Positions 22,180 to 33,164 of a stretch of 64,000 bases of DNA are shown here, in pieces (the first letter of the stretch is position 1; each line of letters begins with the position of its first letter). The notes beneath the pieces were generated by a model. It was given only the letters and a program-made list of their open reading frames with translations. It had not been told where the DNA came from and did not search any database. The DNA is from Heterohyrax brucei. Taxonomy: Eukaryota; Chordata; Mammalia; Hyracoidea; Procaviidae. The stretch is taken from the NCBI GenBank assembly GCA_028571685.1, contig CM053140.1, forward strand, positions 60,766,201-60,830,200. Direction: 5' to 3'. A program made the position numbers and the translations under genes.

Positions 22180-22665
22180 ATAATTCCCATCCCACTTCTC
22201 TTCTTCTAATGTGACATTGACACCCCTGCCATCAAGAAGTAGGGCCTTGAACCTAGGCAGGCTTGTGAACACCGTGGAAGTGATATTTTGTGACTTCCAA
22301 GATTAGGTCATAAAAAACAATACATGTACTGTGTTCTCTTGGGATGCTCACTCTTAGAGCCCAGCATCTAGGGTAACAGGAAGCCAAATAAGCCCACAGA
22401 AGTCCCCTGAGCAGAGGAACTGAAGCCTCCCAGCCCACAGCATCAGCCTAACTAAAAGCTGACAGAGCACCAGCTGCACAGCCACATGGGTTTGTGAACT
22501 GCCTTGAAAACAAAATCTTCAGTCCTCAGTTGAGCCACCCCAGATAGTGCCCCAAAGGGAGCACAAATAAGCCATCCTTGCCAGGCCATGACCAACTGTA
22601 GGGTGTTGTTTTTTTAAGCCGTAAGTTTGGGGTGGTTTGTTCCATAGCAAGAGGTAACAAAGGAA
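22180..22665 (+). mobile_element. MLT1-like MaLR LTR
   Basis: GTAGGGCCTTGAACCTAGGC near the left end and TTTAAGCCGTAAGTTTGGGG, then TGGTTTGTTCCATAGC, at the right end follow the MLT1 terminal pattern. Diverged solo LTR. Confidence 0.65.
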
Positions 22666-23434
22666 GTCCCTTCTTGAAGCCCAGCTTTCCCACTGATGAA
22701 ATGGAGACAGCAGCAGTGCTCCTGGCAGCGGGGGTGACCGGGGTAGTGCATGTAAAGCTCCAGCCCGGGCCTGTGACGGCAAGGGCTCAGTGACGGCAGT
22801 GCTGCGACGCTTGGCCACGCTGTGCAGACGTCTGTTCCCTGACTGCTTCTACACTGGTCTCAGCACTCAGTGGCAAGAATCCCTGAGACATTCTAACCTC
22901 ACAAACCCAGCTCATTTTAACACTCACTATTCCTCTGGTAGGTAGGTCTGCAGACTCTCTTTGCTTCTCTCCCTTCCTCCTCCCACAATATGCAGAACAG
23001 CCTAGCCTCTCACAGAGAGGCCATCAAACACTATTTCATCACAGGTACCCAGACTGCTGTGACCTCCGGTGTCCAAGTCAGGACCAGGCAGTCAGTCATA
23101 AAGTTGTGTCTAACCACGCCTGGTTCAATGCTCCCCCAAAGCTCTGGGTCCCATTCAACTGAAACCAGGTTGGTCCCTTGAAGGCATTTTGTCTTTGCAG
23201 AAAGGCATGACTGAGGGGAGGGGCCACGGGCACCAGGCACAAGAGTGCGGAGGGCTCCTGCTTAAGGCGTAGCCTGTAGCTGTGGGCTTGCGCATGCGCC
23301 CACCCGACACAGTCTCATTCTCGTATGCCACCTGCAAAGCGGAACCAAGACAGTGTCCCCTTTACGTGAAGGTTCAGAAACAAAAGAGTAAGGATTCCTA
23401 GGCACTGTGCTCAAGGAGAGACTGTCCTGCTGAT
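22666..23434. other. unique sequence containing an NRF1-type site
   Basis: No repeat or gene recognised. 23205-23330 has more CpG than its surroundings. Confidence 0.4.
23289..23300. promoter_or_regulatory. NRF1-type palindrome
   Basis: TGCGCATGCGCC matches the consensus YGCGCATGCGCR at 11 of 12 positions, including the full palindromic core. NRF1 usually binds such sites in CpG-rich promoters. No gene start can be shown here. Confidence 0.45.
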
Positions 23435-23610
23435 GAAGGTGATGATATTATCTTGTTTTGCACCTGGAAGCCTAGGAGGTAGGTGTCTTTAACCCTTGTT
23501 ATACAAATGAGAATCAGAGGAGAGGGTCAACAAGACCGGCCATAAGCAGGGGGTAAATTTCTTAGTGAAAGTAAGTGCTGGCACTTGAACATGATGCGTT
23601 CATCTCCGAA
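23435..23610 (-). mobile_element. MIR
   Basis: Antisense MIR: GATGATATTATCTTGTTTTG, GAGGTAGGTGTCTTTAACCC, ACAAATGAGAATCAGAGG. Confidence 0.55.
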
Positions 23611-24255
23611 GCCTGGCCATCTCCGTGGAGAGGACACCTGGGCCTCTCTGGGTGGACTGGCTGCTGGGCCGCAGGCATGTAGGCTCAGCTGCTCTTCTGT
23701 GCCCATGTCTAGACAGAAACCACTCCTTACTCTCAGATGACCCTGACTGAACACTGCCTAAGAATGGAGACTTCATGCCACCCAGGAGGAACTCAGCCCC
23801 CTAATTCCTTCCAGGTCAAGGATTGCCTGAGTTTATCAGGTTGGGTCAACTGGGAGTTTTAGAAGGTGGCCAGGCTTCTGCTCTGCCATCTGCTTCTGAC
23901 CAGGCCCTATTCTTGGACCTGGGCCCTGAACCCTGACCCTCCTCTCTGGCTCCCTGACCTTCATGCCATTTGATGGACAAACATACTCCACAGTGACCTT
24001 GAGTCAGAATCAGTTAGCTTTACGAGTGGCCACCTCTGTAGGCTAACATTCTTGGCAAAAAATCTGAGTCAAGCCCCTGTTTCTACCCCTTCATGGCATC
24101 CAGCCCGGTACAGGGCATGCTGTGGTCCAGAAGACTTCGTGGAACGAATGAAATATTTTGGAGAGTCAAAAGGCCATGCTTTTGACAGAAGAATGGGGCA
24201 GAAGGGAAAAGAAAGAAGAAAACTGTTTTCTGGACCTAGATCTGCTTCTGGTTCA
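23611..24255. other. unique sequence
   Basis: No gene or repeat that I can support. Confidence 0.4.
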
Positions 24256-24257
24256 AG

Positions 24258-24340
24258 ACATGGCCTTGGGCAAGTCCTTTCCTCTCTCTGGCCTCAGTTT
24301 CCCCATATGGACCATGATGAAATTGCACAAGATGGTCACT
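24258..24340 (+). mobile_element. MIR core
   Basis: GGCCTTGGGCAAGTCCTTTC and GGCCTCAGTTTCCCCATATG are the sense MIR core. Confidence 0.8.
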
Positions 24341-24378
24341 GATGCTGGTGGGTCTAAGATTCTGGGACCTCACTTAAG

Positions 24379-24411
24379 ACACACACACGCACACACGCAC
24401 GCACTCACACA
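24379..24411. repeat. (CA)n-type microsatellite
   Basis: Alternating ACACACACGCACACACGC; short and interrupted by CG steps. Confidence 0.8.
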
Positions 24412-24609
24412 GAGGAGCAAGTACCGTGGAGGGATTCAAACTAAAACCCTGGGGTCAGAGACCTCAGGTTTCAGCCTCTCTCAACTTGGTCCCTTAGTAG
24501 ATTCATGCTCTCGGCCAGCTTGGTTTCTCTGAGCTTCAGCTTCCCTAGTTCAGATGGGGTACGGTAACAGTGGGGATCCAGTGAACAAGCAAAGCTCCTC
24601 ACATCATCC

Positions 24610-24676
24610 TTAAAACCGAAACAAAAGAAAACCTAAGCTCATTACCGTACAGTTCATTCTAACTCAAAGCAGCACC
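24610..24676 (-). mobile_element. AfroSINE 3' fragment
   Basis: The A-rich inverted tail ACCGAAACAAAAGAAAACC, then TTCATTCTAACTCAAAGC, matches the AfroSINE tail with heavy decay. Confidence 0.5.
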
Positions 24677-24721
24677 GTTCCTAGCAAACAGGGCACAGCA
24701 GAGGATGGCCCTTTGCGGTCC

Positions 24722-24812
24722 CGATGGTGATGACGAGAAGAGGGGTGAGGGAGACAGTGGGGGTGGAGACGACGAAGACAGTGGTGATGACGGTGACGGT
24801 AAGGATGCTGAC
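24722..24812 (+). repeat. degenerate GAT/GGT-GAC repeat
   Basis: GATGGTGATGACGAGAAG ... GTGGTGATGACGGTGACGG: an impure trinucleotide array of the same type as those at 42136, 48461 and 49085. Confidence 0.7.
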
Positions 24813-24957
24813 TGAGACCTCTGACACCCAATTCCACCATTTTCCATGTTCTCCTCAACCTGGACACAAAGCTGAACCTGCCACAGGAACCCCTTCATCA
24901 GACAGCTAGGAAAACCACAGCTCAGGAGGGCAAATAGCTCCTGCAGAGCCCTGTTTC

Positions 24958-25097
24958 CGTTCCTGCCCCGGCCCCTGTCCCACTCCTGGCCCCGCTCCGC
25001 GGGCAGGCTCCCCCGCCCTGCTCCCGAGTCCCCCTTCCCTTCCTAGGGAGCCGCAGCTGCACCTGGCTCTCACTTCCCGTGCCAGTCCCCGAAAACG
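24958..25097. promoter_or_regulatory. small CpG-rich patch
   Basis: I count 11 CpG dinucleotides in 140 bp (for example GCTCCGCGGGC), against a CpG-poor background. It is too short for a standard CpG island. It may be a regulatory element or chance retention. Confidence 0.4.
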
Positions 25098-25262
25098 CTA
25101 ATTATGCATCTTCATCATTTGGGTTTTAATCACCCTGGAAACTCCCCAAGAACTTTCCAGGACACATTCCTCTGTATTCTCTTCTCTCGGTTTGGAACTA
25201 TCTGTCTCTGATAATCAGAAAATGCCAGTCTCCTGACAGCAATCGTACTTTCATTAAAATAA
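25097..25262. promoter_or_regulatory. candidate conserved noncoding element
   Basis: GCTAATTATGCATC combines a TAATTA homeodomain core with an octamer-like ATGCAT. GGGTTTTAATCACC and CTGATAATCAG follow. The block is unique and AT-rich directly after the CpG patch. Functional status is inference. Confidence 0.35.
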
Positions 25263-25469
25263 TGCTCACCTTCTATGTTTGCCACCTGATCCCTCCCCTG
25301 AGAGATAGTTTTGCAAGTGCGCTATTTAAAAAAACAAAAAACAGCAGCATGTAAAAAACTTAGTATAGTGGCCCTTATTGAAACACCTCATGGGGGAGAG
25401 CATGGTTGGCAAGTGAGGAAGGCATGCGTTATTTATGTAAAAACGGTTTTGATACTTTCCCACTTCTTG

Positions 25470-25620
25470 AGAGGAAGTCACTGGTGCATCACTCTGCACA
25501 GGATGGGGAAATTGAGGCTCAGAGTGGGAGGACCTGATGGAGGTGACACGGCATGTCAGCGGCTAAGAGGGACCCCAAACCCTGCTCTCTGCACCCCCGG
25601 CTCTGCTTTTCACCACAGCA
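25470..25620 (-). mobile_element. MIR
   Basis: Antisense MIR core: GGGGAAATTGAGGCTCAGAG, then GGTGACACGGCATGTCAGC. Confidence 0.7.
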
Positions 25621-26179
25621 GGAGTGTGTCGGCTGAGCCACAAGTGGGCTTCTTAGACCCCTAACCAGCGAGGGTCCTGAGGTCAACTTTGTTTCTAACC
25701 CACATTTTGCTTCTGAGCATAAAGGCATTGCAAGGTTTCTGTATAGCGCCCTAGCTTTTTCTTTCTGATTGTTTGAAACAAATAAAGTCATTGTTTTAAA
25801 ATGGCTCATGGTGGTTGCAAAGAATTAAGATGGTACCCAAATGCAGAGTTTAAAATCCCTAAAAAGGGACCTTGGAGAAATGCCATTAACATTTTTAGTA
25901 ATACTCTATGTCAGGTAGTTCTCCTTTAGCCACCCCCTTCTCCTGACCCTTTATTCACTCACCTTTGCACCTTTGTCCTGCTCTGTGCCTGGGTGGCTGG
26001 CCGACCTACATAGGCTGTTGTATCAGGAGATTTCCTTACACACTGACTTTCATTGATTTTAACCAAGGGAAGGCATCGACAGGAGCGTAGAGGGCAGGGG
26101 CTGAGAAAGGCCTGGGGGTCCCTCCCTGCTCTGCGCCAGCTGCAGCTGGTTGCTTTCCTCTCCGAGCCCATAGTTCTAT
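25621..26179. other. unique sequence
   Basis: No gene or repeat recognised. CAAATAAAGTCATTG at 25779-25793 is an isolated AATAAA. Confidence 0.4.
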
Positions 26180-26400
26180 GGCTGCCTCTCCTACATGGTT
26201 CTAGCTCTTACTGGGCTCCAGAAACTGTTCCCTCCTTGTTCTTTCAGTGCTAGGAGGGTTAACAGCTTCCTGATGTTGCTACCGCCTGAGTGCCTCACAT
26301 CCCTGCCATCACCTCCATAAGCAGTTTCTGCACTAATGTGTCTGTTTTGAATCATCCAGGACAATGGTCCTTCTAGGATTCTTACAGCTACATTAGCCCT
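26180..26400 (+). repeat. ancestral mammalian repeat, family unresolved
   Basis: GTTAACAGCTTCCTGATG, then TTGCTACCGCCTGAGTGCC, resemble a widespread old repeat that I recognise by pattern but cannot name. Confidence 0.4.
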
Positions 26401-26489
26401 CTATGCATTAAAATAAATTACTGCATTTAGTTTTACCCAGATGGGACTCTATTGGACCTCTTTCCATATTAATAAATATTATCTTCACT

Positions 26490-26640
26490 ATCACTTTGAG
26501 TCAGAACCGACTCGGCGGCAGTGGGTGGATGGATTACTTTGAGTGGCATTTAAATATGTGGTCCTGTGTAACTGACTTAAAACAGAGCCTGGTTCATGCA
26601 AAGAGCTCAATAAATGTCAACGTGGCTTCCCATGTTGCTA
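26490..26640 (+). mobile_element. AfroSINE 3' stub followed by MIR/L2-type 3' end
   Basis: TTTGAGTCAGAACCGACTCG, then GCGGCAGTGGG, is an AfroSINE or RTE tail. From 26560, AAACAGAGCCTGGTTCATGC and AGAGCTCAATAAATGTCAAC form a MIR/L2-type 3' end. Confidence 0.6.
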
Positions 26641-26755
26641 GGAGACAGTGTTAGCTTTCCCAGGACCATATGACTGAGTGGAATGCAAGGCTTACTTAAC
26701 CCAGGAATAACCAGGGCATTCTTACCACAAAAAAAAATAATAGATACTACAGGCA

Positions 26756-27117
26756 TGTCTTAGTCATCTAGTGCTGCTATAACAGAACTACCACAAGTGG
26801 GTGGCTTTAACAAAGACAAGTTTATTCTTGCACAGTCTAGTATGCTAGAAGTCCAAGTTCAGGGCACCAGCAGCTCCAGGGGAAGGCTTTCTCTTTCTGT
26901 TGGCTGTGAAGGAAGGTCTTTGTGTTTCATCGGTCTTCCCTTGGTCTGGGAGCATCTCAGGGCAGGAACCTCAGGTCCAGAGGACCCACTCTGCTCCTGG
27001 CACTGCCTTCTTGGTGGTATGAGTCCCACTTCTTGCTTCTGTCTTTTGTATCTTTAACAGAGATTGGCTTAAGACACTATGTAATCTTGCAGACCTCATC
27101 AATATAACTGCCACTAA
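26756..27117 (-). mobile_element. MaLR/ERVL-type LTR, 5'-truncated
   Basis: Antisense: TGTCTTAGTCATCTAGTGC, ACCACAAGTGGGTGGCTTTA, CCAGGGGAAGGCTTTCTC, GAGATTGGCTTAAGACAC, ATAACTGCCACTAATCC. It then stops abruptly against antisense RTE, so the LTR's own 5' third is missing. Confidence 0.88.
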
Positions 27118-27905
27118 TCCATTCATACTAAGGCTCTGGTCTTTGCTCTTCACTGATAAATTCTTCAAGTCCTCTTCACCCTCAGCATACAAAGTTATGT
27201 CATTTGTATGTTGCAGATGGCTAATGAATCTCCTTGCAATCCCAATGCCCCATTCTTCTTCATGTAGTCCAGCTTCTCAGATTGTCTGCTCAGCATACAA
27301 ACTGTCTAAGTATGGTTAAAGAATACAACCATAATAACATACACCTTTCTTGACTTTAAACAACATGGTATCCCCTTGTTCTGTTTGAACGACTGCCTTT
27401 TGGTCTATGTATAGTTTCCTCCTGAGCACAATTAAGCGTTCTGGAATTCCCATTCTCTACAATGTTAGCCATAATTTGCTATGATCCACAGAGCTGAATG
27501 CCTTTGCTTAGTCAATAAAACACGGGGAAACATCTTTCTGGTATTCTCTGCTTTCAGCCAAGATCCATCTAACATCAGTAATGATATCCCTTGTTCCATG
27601 TCCTCTTCTGAATCTGGCTGGAATTTCTGGCAGTTCCTGCCAGTGTACTGTTGCAATCACATCTGAATGATTTTCAGCAAAATCTAATGAGCCTATAATG
27701 TTAATGATATTATTAGAGACTTTCCACATTCTGCTGGATCATCATTTTTTTGGAATGAGTACAAATACAATCTCTTTCTGACTAGGTAGCTGTCTTCCAA
27801 ATATTATGGCCTAGATGAGTGAGCACTTTCAGGACTGCATCCCTTTGTTGAAACATGCAGGTGATGCTCTGTCAGTTCTTGGAGACTTATTTTTTAATGT
27901 ACTGT
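27118..27905 (-). mobile_element. RTE LINE, reverse-transcriptase region
   Basis: Antisense RTE: CTTCAAGTCCTCTTCACCC, GTTATGTCATTTGTATG (inverted catalytic-site region), AGCTTCTCAGATTGTCTGC, TAAGCGTTCTGGAATTCCCA, CCTTTGCTTAGTCAATAAAA (inverted F-I-D-Y-A-K-A-F motif), and palm-upstream sequence to about 27905. Multiple stops; 3' end absent. Confidence 0.85.
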
Positions 27906-28784
27906 TGAAAGTATTTTTTGGACTAAATTCAAACTAGTTAAACCAGAGTAGGATTCAGTATGTCAAAGAATTACGAAAAACAGGGATAGGCTCACCTCAA
28001 ACACGACTGGATTGAGGGGCTCAAATTGGTAGACATTATTCATTTTATTAAGCCTAGAGAATCTAACTAACCACATTTGGTTAGTAGGTGGCAGAATGGA
28101 AACTCAAAAGTCCCACACTGCTAACCACTGAGCTACAGCACTTCCCATGGATTCCTGCCTCTGCTGGTGCCTTCAGTACCAGTGCCTTCAGTGCCTTCAG
28201 ATCTCAACTGCAGCAGGTTCAACGTCATAATTTCGATCCAAACACAATTTTCAAAGCTCAGGTGTTCAGGGCCCTCAAAGGCCCCAAAATTTACAAGCTT
28301 GGTTACTATGATAGATTACATGCAGTTTCCTTTTTCCCCAGACAACAGTGTGCACAGCGCTGTGCATCTGGCAATTTCTTGTTGACTGAGTGGTGCTGAG
28401 AGTGACCTCTTGAAAGGGAAGAGAGAGCAGATTGGTGTTCCCAGTGGCAACATTAGCCTGAGAGCTAAGGATGGTTCAAGGTTACTGAAGTGTTATCTGT
28501 CTCACCTTTGGCCCCTTGCTCCAGTGAAACACACAGCTCGGAATGCTCAGACACAACTTTGACCTCCCCAGCCCCTCCTTCCTGTCCCAACCTGCCTGTT
28601 TCATTTAAAGGATAGTTCACAGCACCTCACAGTTGAAAGGACCTCAGGAAACCTTAGTTCAAATCTCTTTGTTTTAGAGAAGAGAAAACAGAGCATTTTT
28701 TTGAGATCAGAAACTATGTTAAAGATGAGATGGAAGCCATTGAGAGAGAGCGTATTATGGGCCAACCCCAGTGACAGGCACTTT
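27906..28784. other. mostly unique sequence
   Basis: A MIR-like CCACACTGCTAACCACTGAG lies near 28113-28132. A short GTGCCTTCAGT reiteration occurs near 28170-28198. 28625-28700 (AGTTGAAAGGACCTCAGG) resembles another ancestral SINE. No gene supported. Confidence 0.4.
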
Positions 28785-28950
28785 GACCTACATTCCTTAA
28801 TTTAATTCTTCAATCAATAATCATCCCCATTTTATTCTTGGAAAAGTGAATTTCAGAAAGGTTAACTGCCTCTCGATGCCACACGGTTATTATGTGTCAG
28901 TGCTGGTTCTGAATTGACTTGTCTGGTTTAAAAGTTCTGGTCTCAACCCA
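28785..28950 (-). mobile_element. MIR
   Basis: Antisense MIR: ATCATCCCCATTTTATTC, AGTGAATTTCAGAAAGGTTA, GATGCCACACGGTTATTATG. Confidence 0.7.
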
Positions 28951-29291
28951 CTGTGCCAGTCATTGTCCAGGTGTCTCCTTGCTCTTCCCTTGTCGTCATC
29001 ATTCCGTGTCCTTCTGGATCCCTGTGAGCTGCATTTCCCAGACTCCCTTGCCTGCTGGCTTTATTAACTTTGGCCACTGGGAAGTGCTGGCAGAAAACTG
29101 GAAGGTTAGAAGTAGGGGAAAGCTGCTATTCTTTTTCTTTGCTACTGCTGTTTCCAGCAGCAGCAGCTGGCTGCAGTGGCCTTGGTGGCCCCGGCAACAG
29201 CAGGGACTTCAGCAGCAATCATAGCAGCAGCACAGTGTCCACCAGCATCAGCAGCAACCCCAATCCTTCTCCTCTAACCCTGGGTACCTTC

Positions 29292-29856
29292 TGTTATGCA
29301 CTGAATTGTGTCCCCCCAAAATTTGTGTTAGAATTCTAACCCCTATACCACTGGGTATAATCCCATTGGAAACAGAGTTTTCTTTGTTATGATAATAAGA
29401 CCATATCAGCTTAGAGTATATCCTAAACTTAATTGTTTCTGAGTTATAAAAACAGCGGATTAGATACAGAACAGGAGGAAGACAGATGCCACATGAGGAT
29501 CGCCGAGGAACCGAGGAACATCTAGATGGAGCTAGAGATACTGGAAGTGAAGAGCATCTTCCCCTAGAGCCAGCAGTGAGAGAGTCTTCCCTGACAGTCA
29601 GCGCCCTTAATTCAGACTTCTAGTCTCCTGCAAAAGGAGCCCTGATAGTGCAGTAGTTAAAACACTCAACTGTTAACCAAAAAGTCAGCAGTTCAAACCT
29701 ACCAGCGATGCTTGGGAGAAAAACATGAGAGTCTGCTTCCATAAGGATTACAGTCTTGGAAACCCTATTGAGCAGTCCTGTTGTATCCTATGAGGTGGCT
29801 ATAGCTACCAATTTATGGTATTTGTGTCAGAGCAGCACTAGATAATGGATAAGACA
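29292..29856 (+). mobile_element. MaLR/ERVL-type LTR, cut by a SINE
   Basis: Start TGTTATGCACTGAATTGTG; middle TTCTGAGTTATAAAAACAGC; end GAGCAGCACTAGATAATGG, then ATAAGACA. The flanks CCTTC (29287-29291) and CCATC (29857-29861) may be a decayed 5-bp target duplication. An AfroSINE sits at 29636-29806. Confidence 0.85.
29636..29806 (+). mobile_element. AfroSINE
   Basis: Sense copy: AGTGCAGTAGTTAAAACAC, GTCAGCAGTTCAAACCTACC, GAGTCTGCTTCCATAAGG, TGGAAACCCTATTGAGCAG. The 3' tail is lost. The LTR resumes at CCAATTTATGGTATTTGTG. Confidence 0.88.
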
Positions 29857-29880
29857 CCATCCCTTTCCCTTTCTTCCCCC

Positions 29881-30043
29881 ACCAAAAAAACCAAACCCAC
29901 TGCTGTTGAGTTGATTCCAACTCACGGTGACCCTATAGGACAGAGTAGAACTGCTCCATAGAGTTTCCAAGGAATGCCTGGCAGATTTGAACCACCAGCC
30001 TTTTGGTTAACAGACATAGCACTTAACCACTATGCCACCAATT
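29881..30043 (-). mobile_element. AfroSINE
   Basis: Antisense copy close to consensus: CAAACCCACTGCTGTTGAG, CTATAGGACAGAGTAGAAC, GGCAGATTTGAACCACC, GCACTTAACCACTATGCCAC. Confidence 0.93.
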
Positions 30044-30072
30044 TTCTAGTAGTTCTTTCAATACTTCCATGC

Positions 30073-30127
30073 CAAAAAAGCCAGCCAAGTGCCATCGAGT
30101 CAGATCCAACTCATGGCAACCCTAAGG
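30073..30127 (-). mobile_element. AfroSINE 3' stub
   Basis: Tail only: AGCCAAGTGCCATCGAGTC, AGATCCAACTCATGGCAACC. Confidence 0.8.
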
Positions 30128-30939
30128 CCAGTTGTCTAGTAAATCTCCTCCATGTGTTTATTATTACTGTGATTACTGTTTACCTACGTGAATTCTGAAT
30201 GGTGCAGCTCTCAGTACTAAGATTATTATTAAGAAGCAAATATCCAAAGATGAGATCTGGGGATGAGCTGTATGACTGATAAGTCTTTAACACAGTGACA
30301 ACCTCATTCCCAGGGGAAAATGGGATACTGGTCATCCACGGCACATAGTGACATCAAAACTGCTTAAACTATCACTCATGGATACCTGGGGTGAAATGTC
30401 AGTTGAAGACCAGACTAGTAGACCATGGATGAGCTTGCTTACTGCAAGGAGTGTGCTGCACAGTGGCTGTTTCTGACTATGTTGGGGAGCTTGCGGAAAG
30501 AAAACGACAAACTCAGAACTTTATACTTTATACTTTCAGACCACAGTATCTCCTGAGAACCTGAGATCTATGATTGTCCTAGAGAAACGTCTCACCATCT
30601 GTAGCCACAGCAAAGACACAGCTGAAAATTGGGTCAAAATTTTAATACACAATATATCACAATCCAACCCTGTGGATGGTAGAATGACAACATAAATTAA
30701 TCTCACAGCCTTGCCAGTCTAATGAGTAAAAGGGAATGTCTTGACTGAAATATAAAAGAATTTCAAAAATTGAAATGGAAAGTCAAATAAATCTAAGACC
30801 TTAGAACCTCCAAGACTTCCTGAGTCTCCTTGCCATCTGTGGCCATCTCTCTTTCCTATCTGAGAAAACTAATCTTCCTTTATAACACTACAGAGATAGA
30901 GGTGGGGGTTCCTAGCATGTTTTTTACATTTTTTATCTC
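30128..30939. other. AT-rich sequence, possibly ERV internal remnant
   Basis: No recognised protein or repeat. It leads directly into the ERV-L pol relic, so it could be its decayed upstream part. CTTTATACTTTATACTTTC at 30518-30536 is a short reiteration. Confidence 0.3.
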
Positions 30940-32005
30940 ACTTGCCTGAGTCTGTAAGACAGCTCTTAGAGAATGGCCATGGATTATTAAAACTTTACTC
31001 AAGTGACAGCTCCAAAAGGGCCTGCAATTCCAAATGTGTGACTCTGTCTCCTGGAGGAGAAAAGCAACACAGGTCCTGGCACTATATGTAGCAGTTTTTC
31101 CAGAAACCACTAGAAGCAGTCCAGCATGCCTCAGCAGAGAGAGATGCAGCCCGCCCTATCTTACCTCACAGCTGTGTCAACTCTCCAGCTATGACACAAT
31201 CCGGACTGAAGGAGCTCCATAACTTAACATGTCACACAGCATCATGCTGACTCACTGAGTTGATGACATCATACATACTGGACCTTGGGGGCAAGAAGTG
31301 GGCAGTGCCTTAAAAGCTTTAATAAGACATATGCATACCACAAAGTAAGAGTAAATGCTAAGCAAATTCAGAGTCCTGTCACCTGGGTGAAACTTCCAGA
31401 GTCCAATATTGGGGGGACTGTTCAAATATTATCTCTATAGTGACAAACAATTTGATCCTCTACCTTCCAGTAAGCAAGAGGTATGACATTTGCTGGCTTC
31501 TCTGAAAGCTAGAGGCAACATTAGTGTGTGCTGTTCCAAGTGTTGCTACTGATTAACCTGGAAAACTGCCAGGGCAGTTGAGTGGGGCTCAAGGCAAGAA
31601 AAGCTCGAGAACAAGTCTAGGCTGCCATGCCAGCTGCTGGGCCACTGGGAACTTGTGCAAACTGGCTGCGACAAACGGGGCAGCTACAGAACCTGTGACA
31701 AGCCCCAATAGCCCAGACCTGCAGGATATTGGAATCAACCTTTACATTATTCTGAAGATAGCTGTCTTCCAAGGGACATCAAGTGACCATGAGACATTCA
31801 CCGCCTATCTTGAGCTGGCTGTTATCTGATCCACTGAGTCATAAAGGGGCATGTGCAGTCGCTTTTCACCCAGTGGAAATGGAACATACAAGTTTGTTCT
31901 TCAATAGACCTTGCAGTCACAAGGAAGTTGTGTGCACAGGTAGCTCACACTCTCTAAGAACCTACTCCCCTGTTCCTGCTACTTTCTTCTCTATCAGCCA
32001 GCATG
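30940..32005 (+). pseudogene. ERV-L pol relic (RT to RNase H region)
   Basis: The DNA follows the order of ERV-L/MaLR pol. A segment before the RT active site has CTGTGTCAACTCTCCAGC. The active-site remnant V-D-D-I is at 31259-31270. Then come CAAATTCAGAGTCCTGTC, GCTAGAGGCAACATTAGTG, GTTGAGTGGGGCTCAAGGC, and CCACTGAGTCATAAAGGGGC in the RNase H part. Frameshifts and stops occur throughout, the first Y of the YxDD site is not intact, and no gag, env or paired LTR is attached. It cannot encode a working enzyme. Confidence 0.7.
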
Positions 32006-32014
32006 CTCCAGAAA

Positions 32015-32450
32015 AACAGGACCTACAAGGTGGGTGCATTTGCATGTGTGTGATACATATCTCACAGACACATCCATATATAAAGAAATGTATAGCCTTG
32101 CAACTCGGGGAGATAGCAAGTACAAAACTCAAAGGGCAGGCTGGAAGGATAGAACTTCAGACAGGAGCTGATGTTGCATCCTGGAGGCCAAATTCCATGG
32201 GGCAAGACAGGACTTCATGCTACAATCTTGAAGAAGAATTTCTTCTTTCCTGGGAAACCTCAGTTTTGCTCTTAAGGCCTTAACTTGTTGGATGAGGGCC
32301 ACTTGCCTTACCTAGGGTAACCTCCTTTACTTAAAGGCAGCTGAGGATAGATGTTAACTACGTCTACAAAATATACTCACAACAGCACCTGGGTTAGTCT
32401 TTGATGAGATAACTGGATACTTACCATTATCTACCCAAGCTAAAAAACAA
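32015..32450 (-). mobile_element. LTR-like ancestral repeat (TGTGATGGTTAATTTT-type family)
   Basis: Antisense phrases: GACAGGAGCTGATGTTGC, GAAGAATTTCTTCTTTCC, GGGAAACCTCAGTTTTGC, CTTGTTGGATGAGGGCCAC, ATGTTAACTACGTCTACAAA. They match a common mammalian repeat also present at 57957 and, as a diverged form, at 37177. I recognise it but do not recall its official name. Confidence 0.6.
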
Positions 32451-32995
32451 AAAAGCTAACCATTTAGCTCCTCTCACATGAATCACCTCATGTGAGTTTT
32501 CCTATAACTAGTTAAATGAGAGAGAGAGAAATGAGTCCTGATTTACAGATAATTCTGCATGATACTCAAGCACCATCTACAAGTGGATTTCTGCAGTAGT
32601 TCAGCCTAATTTAGAACTGTGCCTAAAATACTGTAAAAGAAGAGAAATCCACCTAGCTGTCAGAAGCTACCCATCTCCCCCTTCCATCTGCTCCTTGGAG
32701 AAGCACATTTGTCTGCCCATTCTGCCTGAGAAGACAGATGGTCACAGGTAAGGATCTGTATCAATACACAGGCAGCATGCAACAGATTGGACAGCTGATT
32801 AGGAACACAGAACACGAGTAGAAATTTGGGCAAGTATAGATACACTCAAGACTTAGTACCTTTCCTCGGAGGGCTTCCAGGTCAGCTAGGAAAGCTGGGC
32901 CCCTTGATTTGGCTAGGCGGTGCTTTAGGAGATAGAATACATCAGTGAGCACAACCCACTTAACTCCTAACCTCCAGGAGCTATACATGGTAAAC
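32451..32995. other. unique sequence
   Basis: Short (GA)n at 32519-32530; otherwise nothing recognised. Confidence 0.4.
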
Positions 32996-33150
32996 ATCAA
33001 ATAGCTGTTACACTTACATTTTCATTCATTATCTCATTTAATCATCACATGTGGTATCTGCAAGGAGGAATTCTCATGATACTAAAGTTACAGGTCACTG
33101 ATGCCCAGGGAAGCTGAGGCAGAAAGAATTTGAACTCATTCTTGTCTGGC
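32996..33150 (-). mobile_element. MIR
   Basis: Antisense MIR: CATTATCTCATTTAATCATC, then ATACTAAAGTTACAGGTCAC and AGGCAGAAAGAATTTGAAC. Confidence 0.7.
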
Positions 33151-33164
33151 TTCAGATTTTATAT

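Noticed and set aside
24958-25097. Full CpG island promoter
   Set aside because: Only ~140 bp long; standard definitions need at least 200 bp, and no downstream exon is evident.
31783-32283. 166-codon plus frame
   Set aside because: It starts in the ERV-L RNase H relic, runs out of frame into an unrelated LTR-like repeat, and so cannot be one protein.
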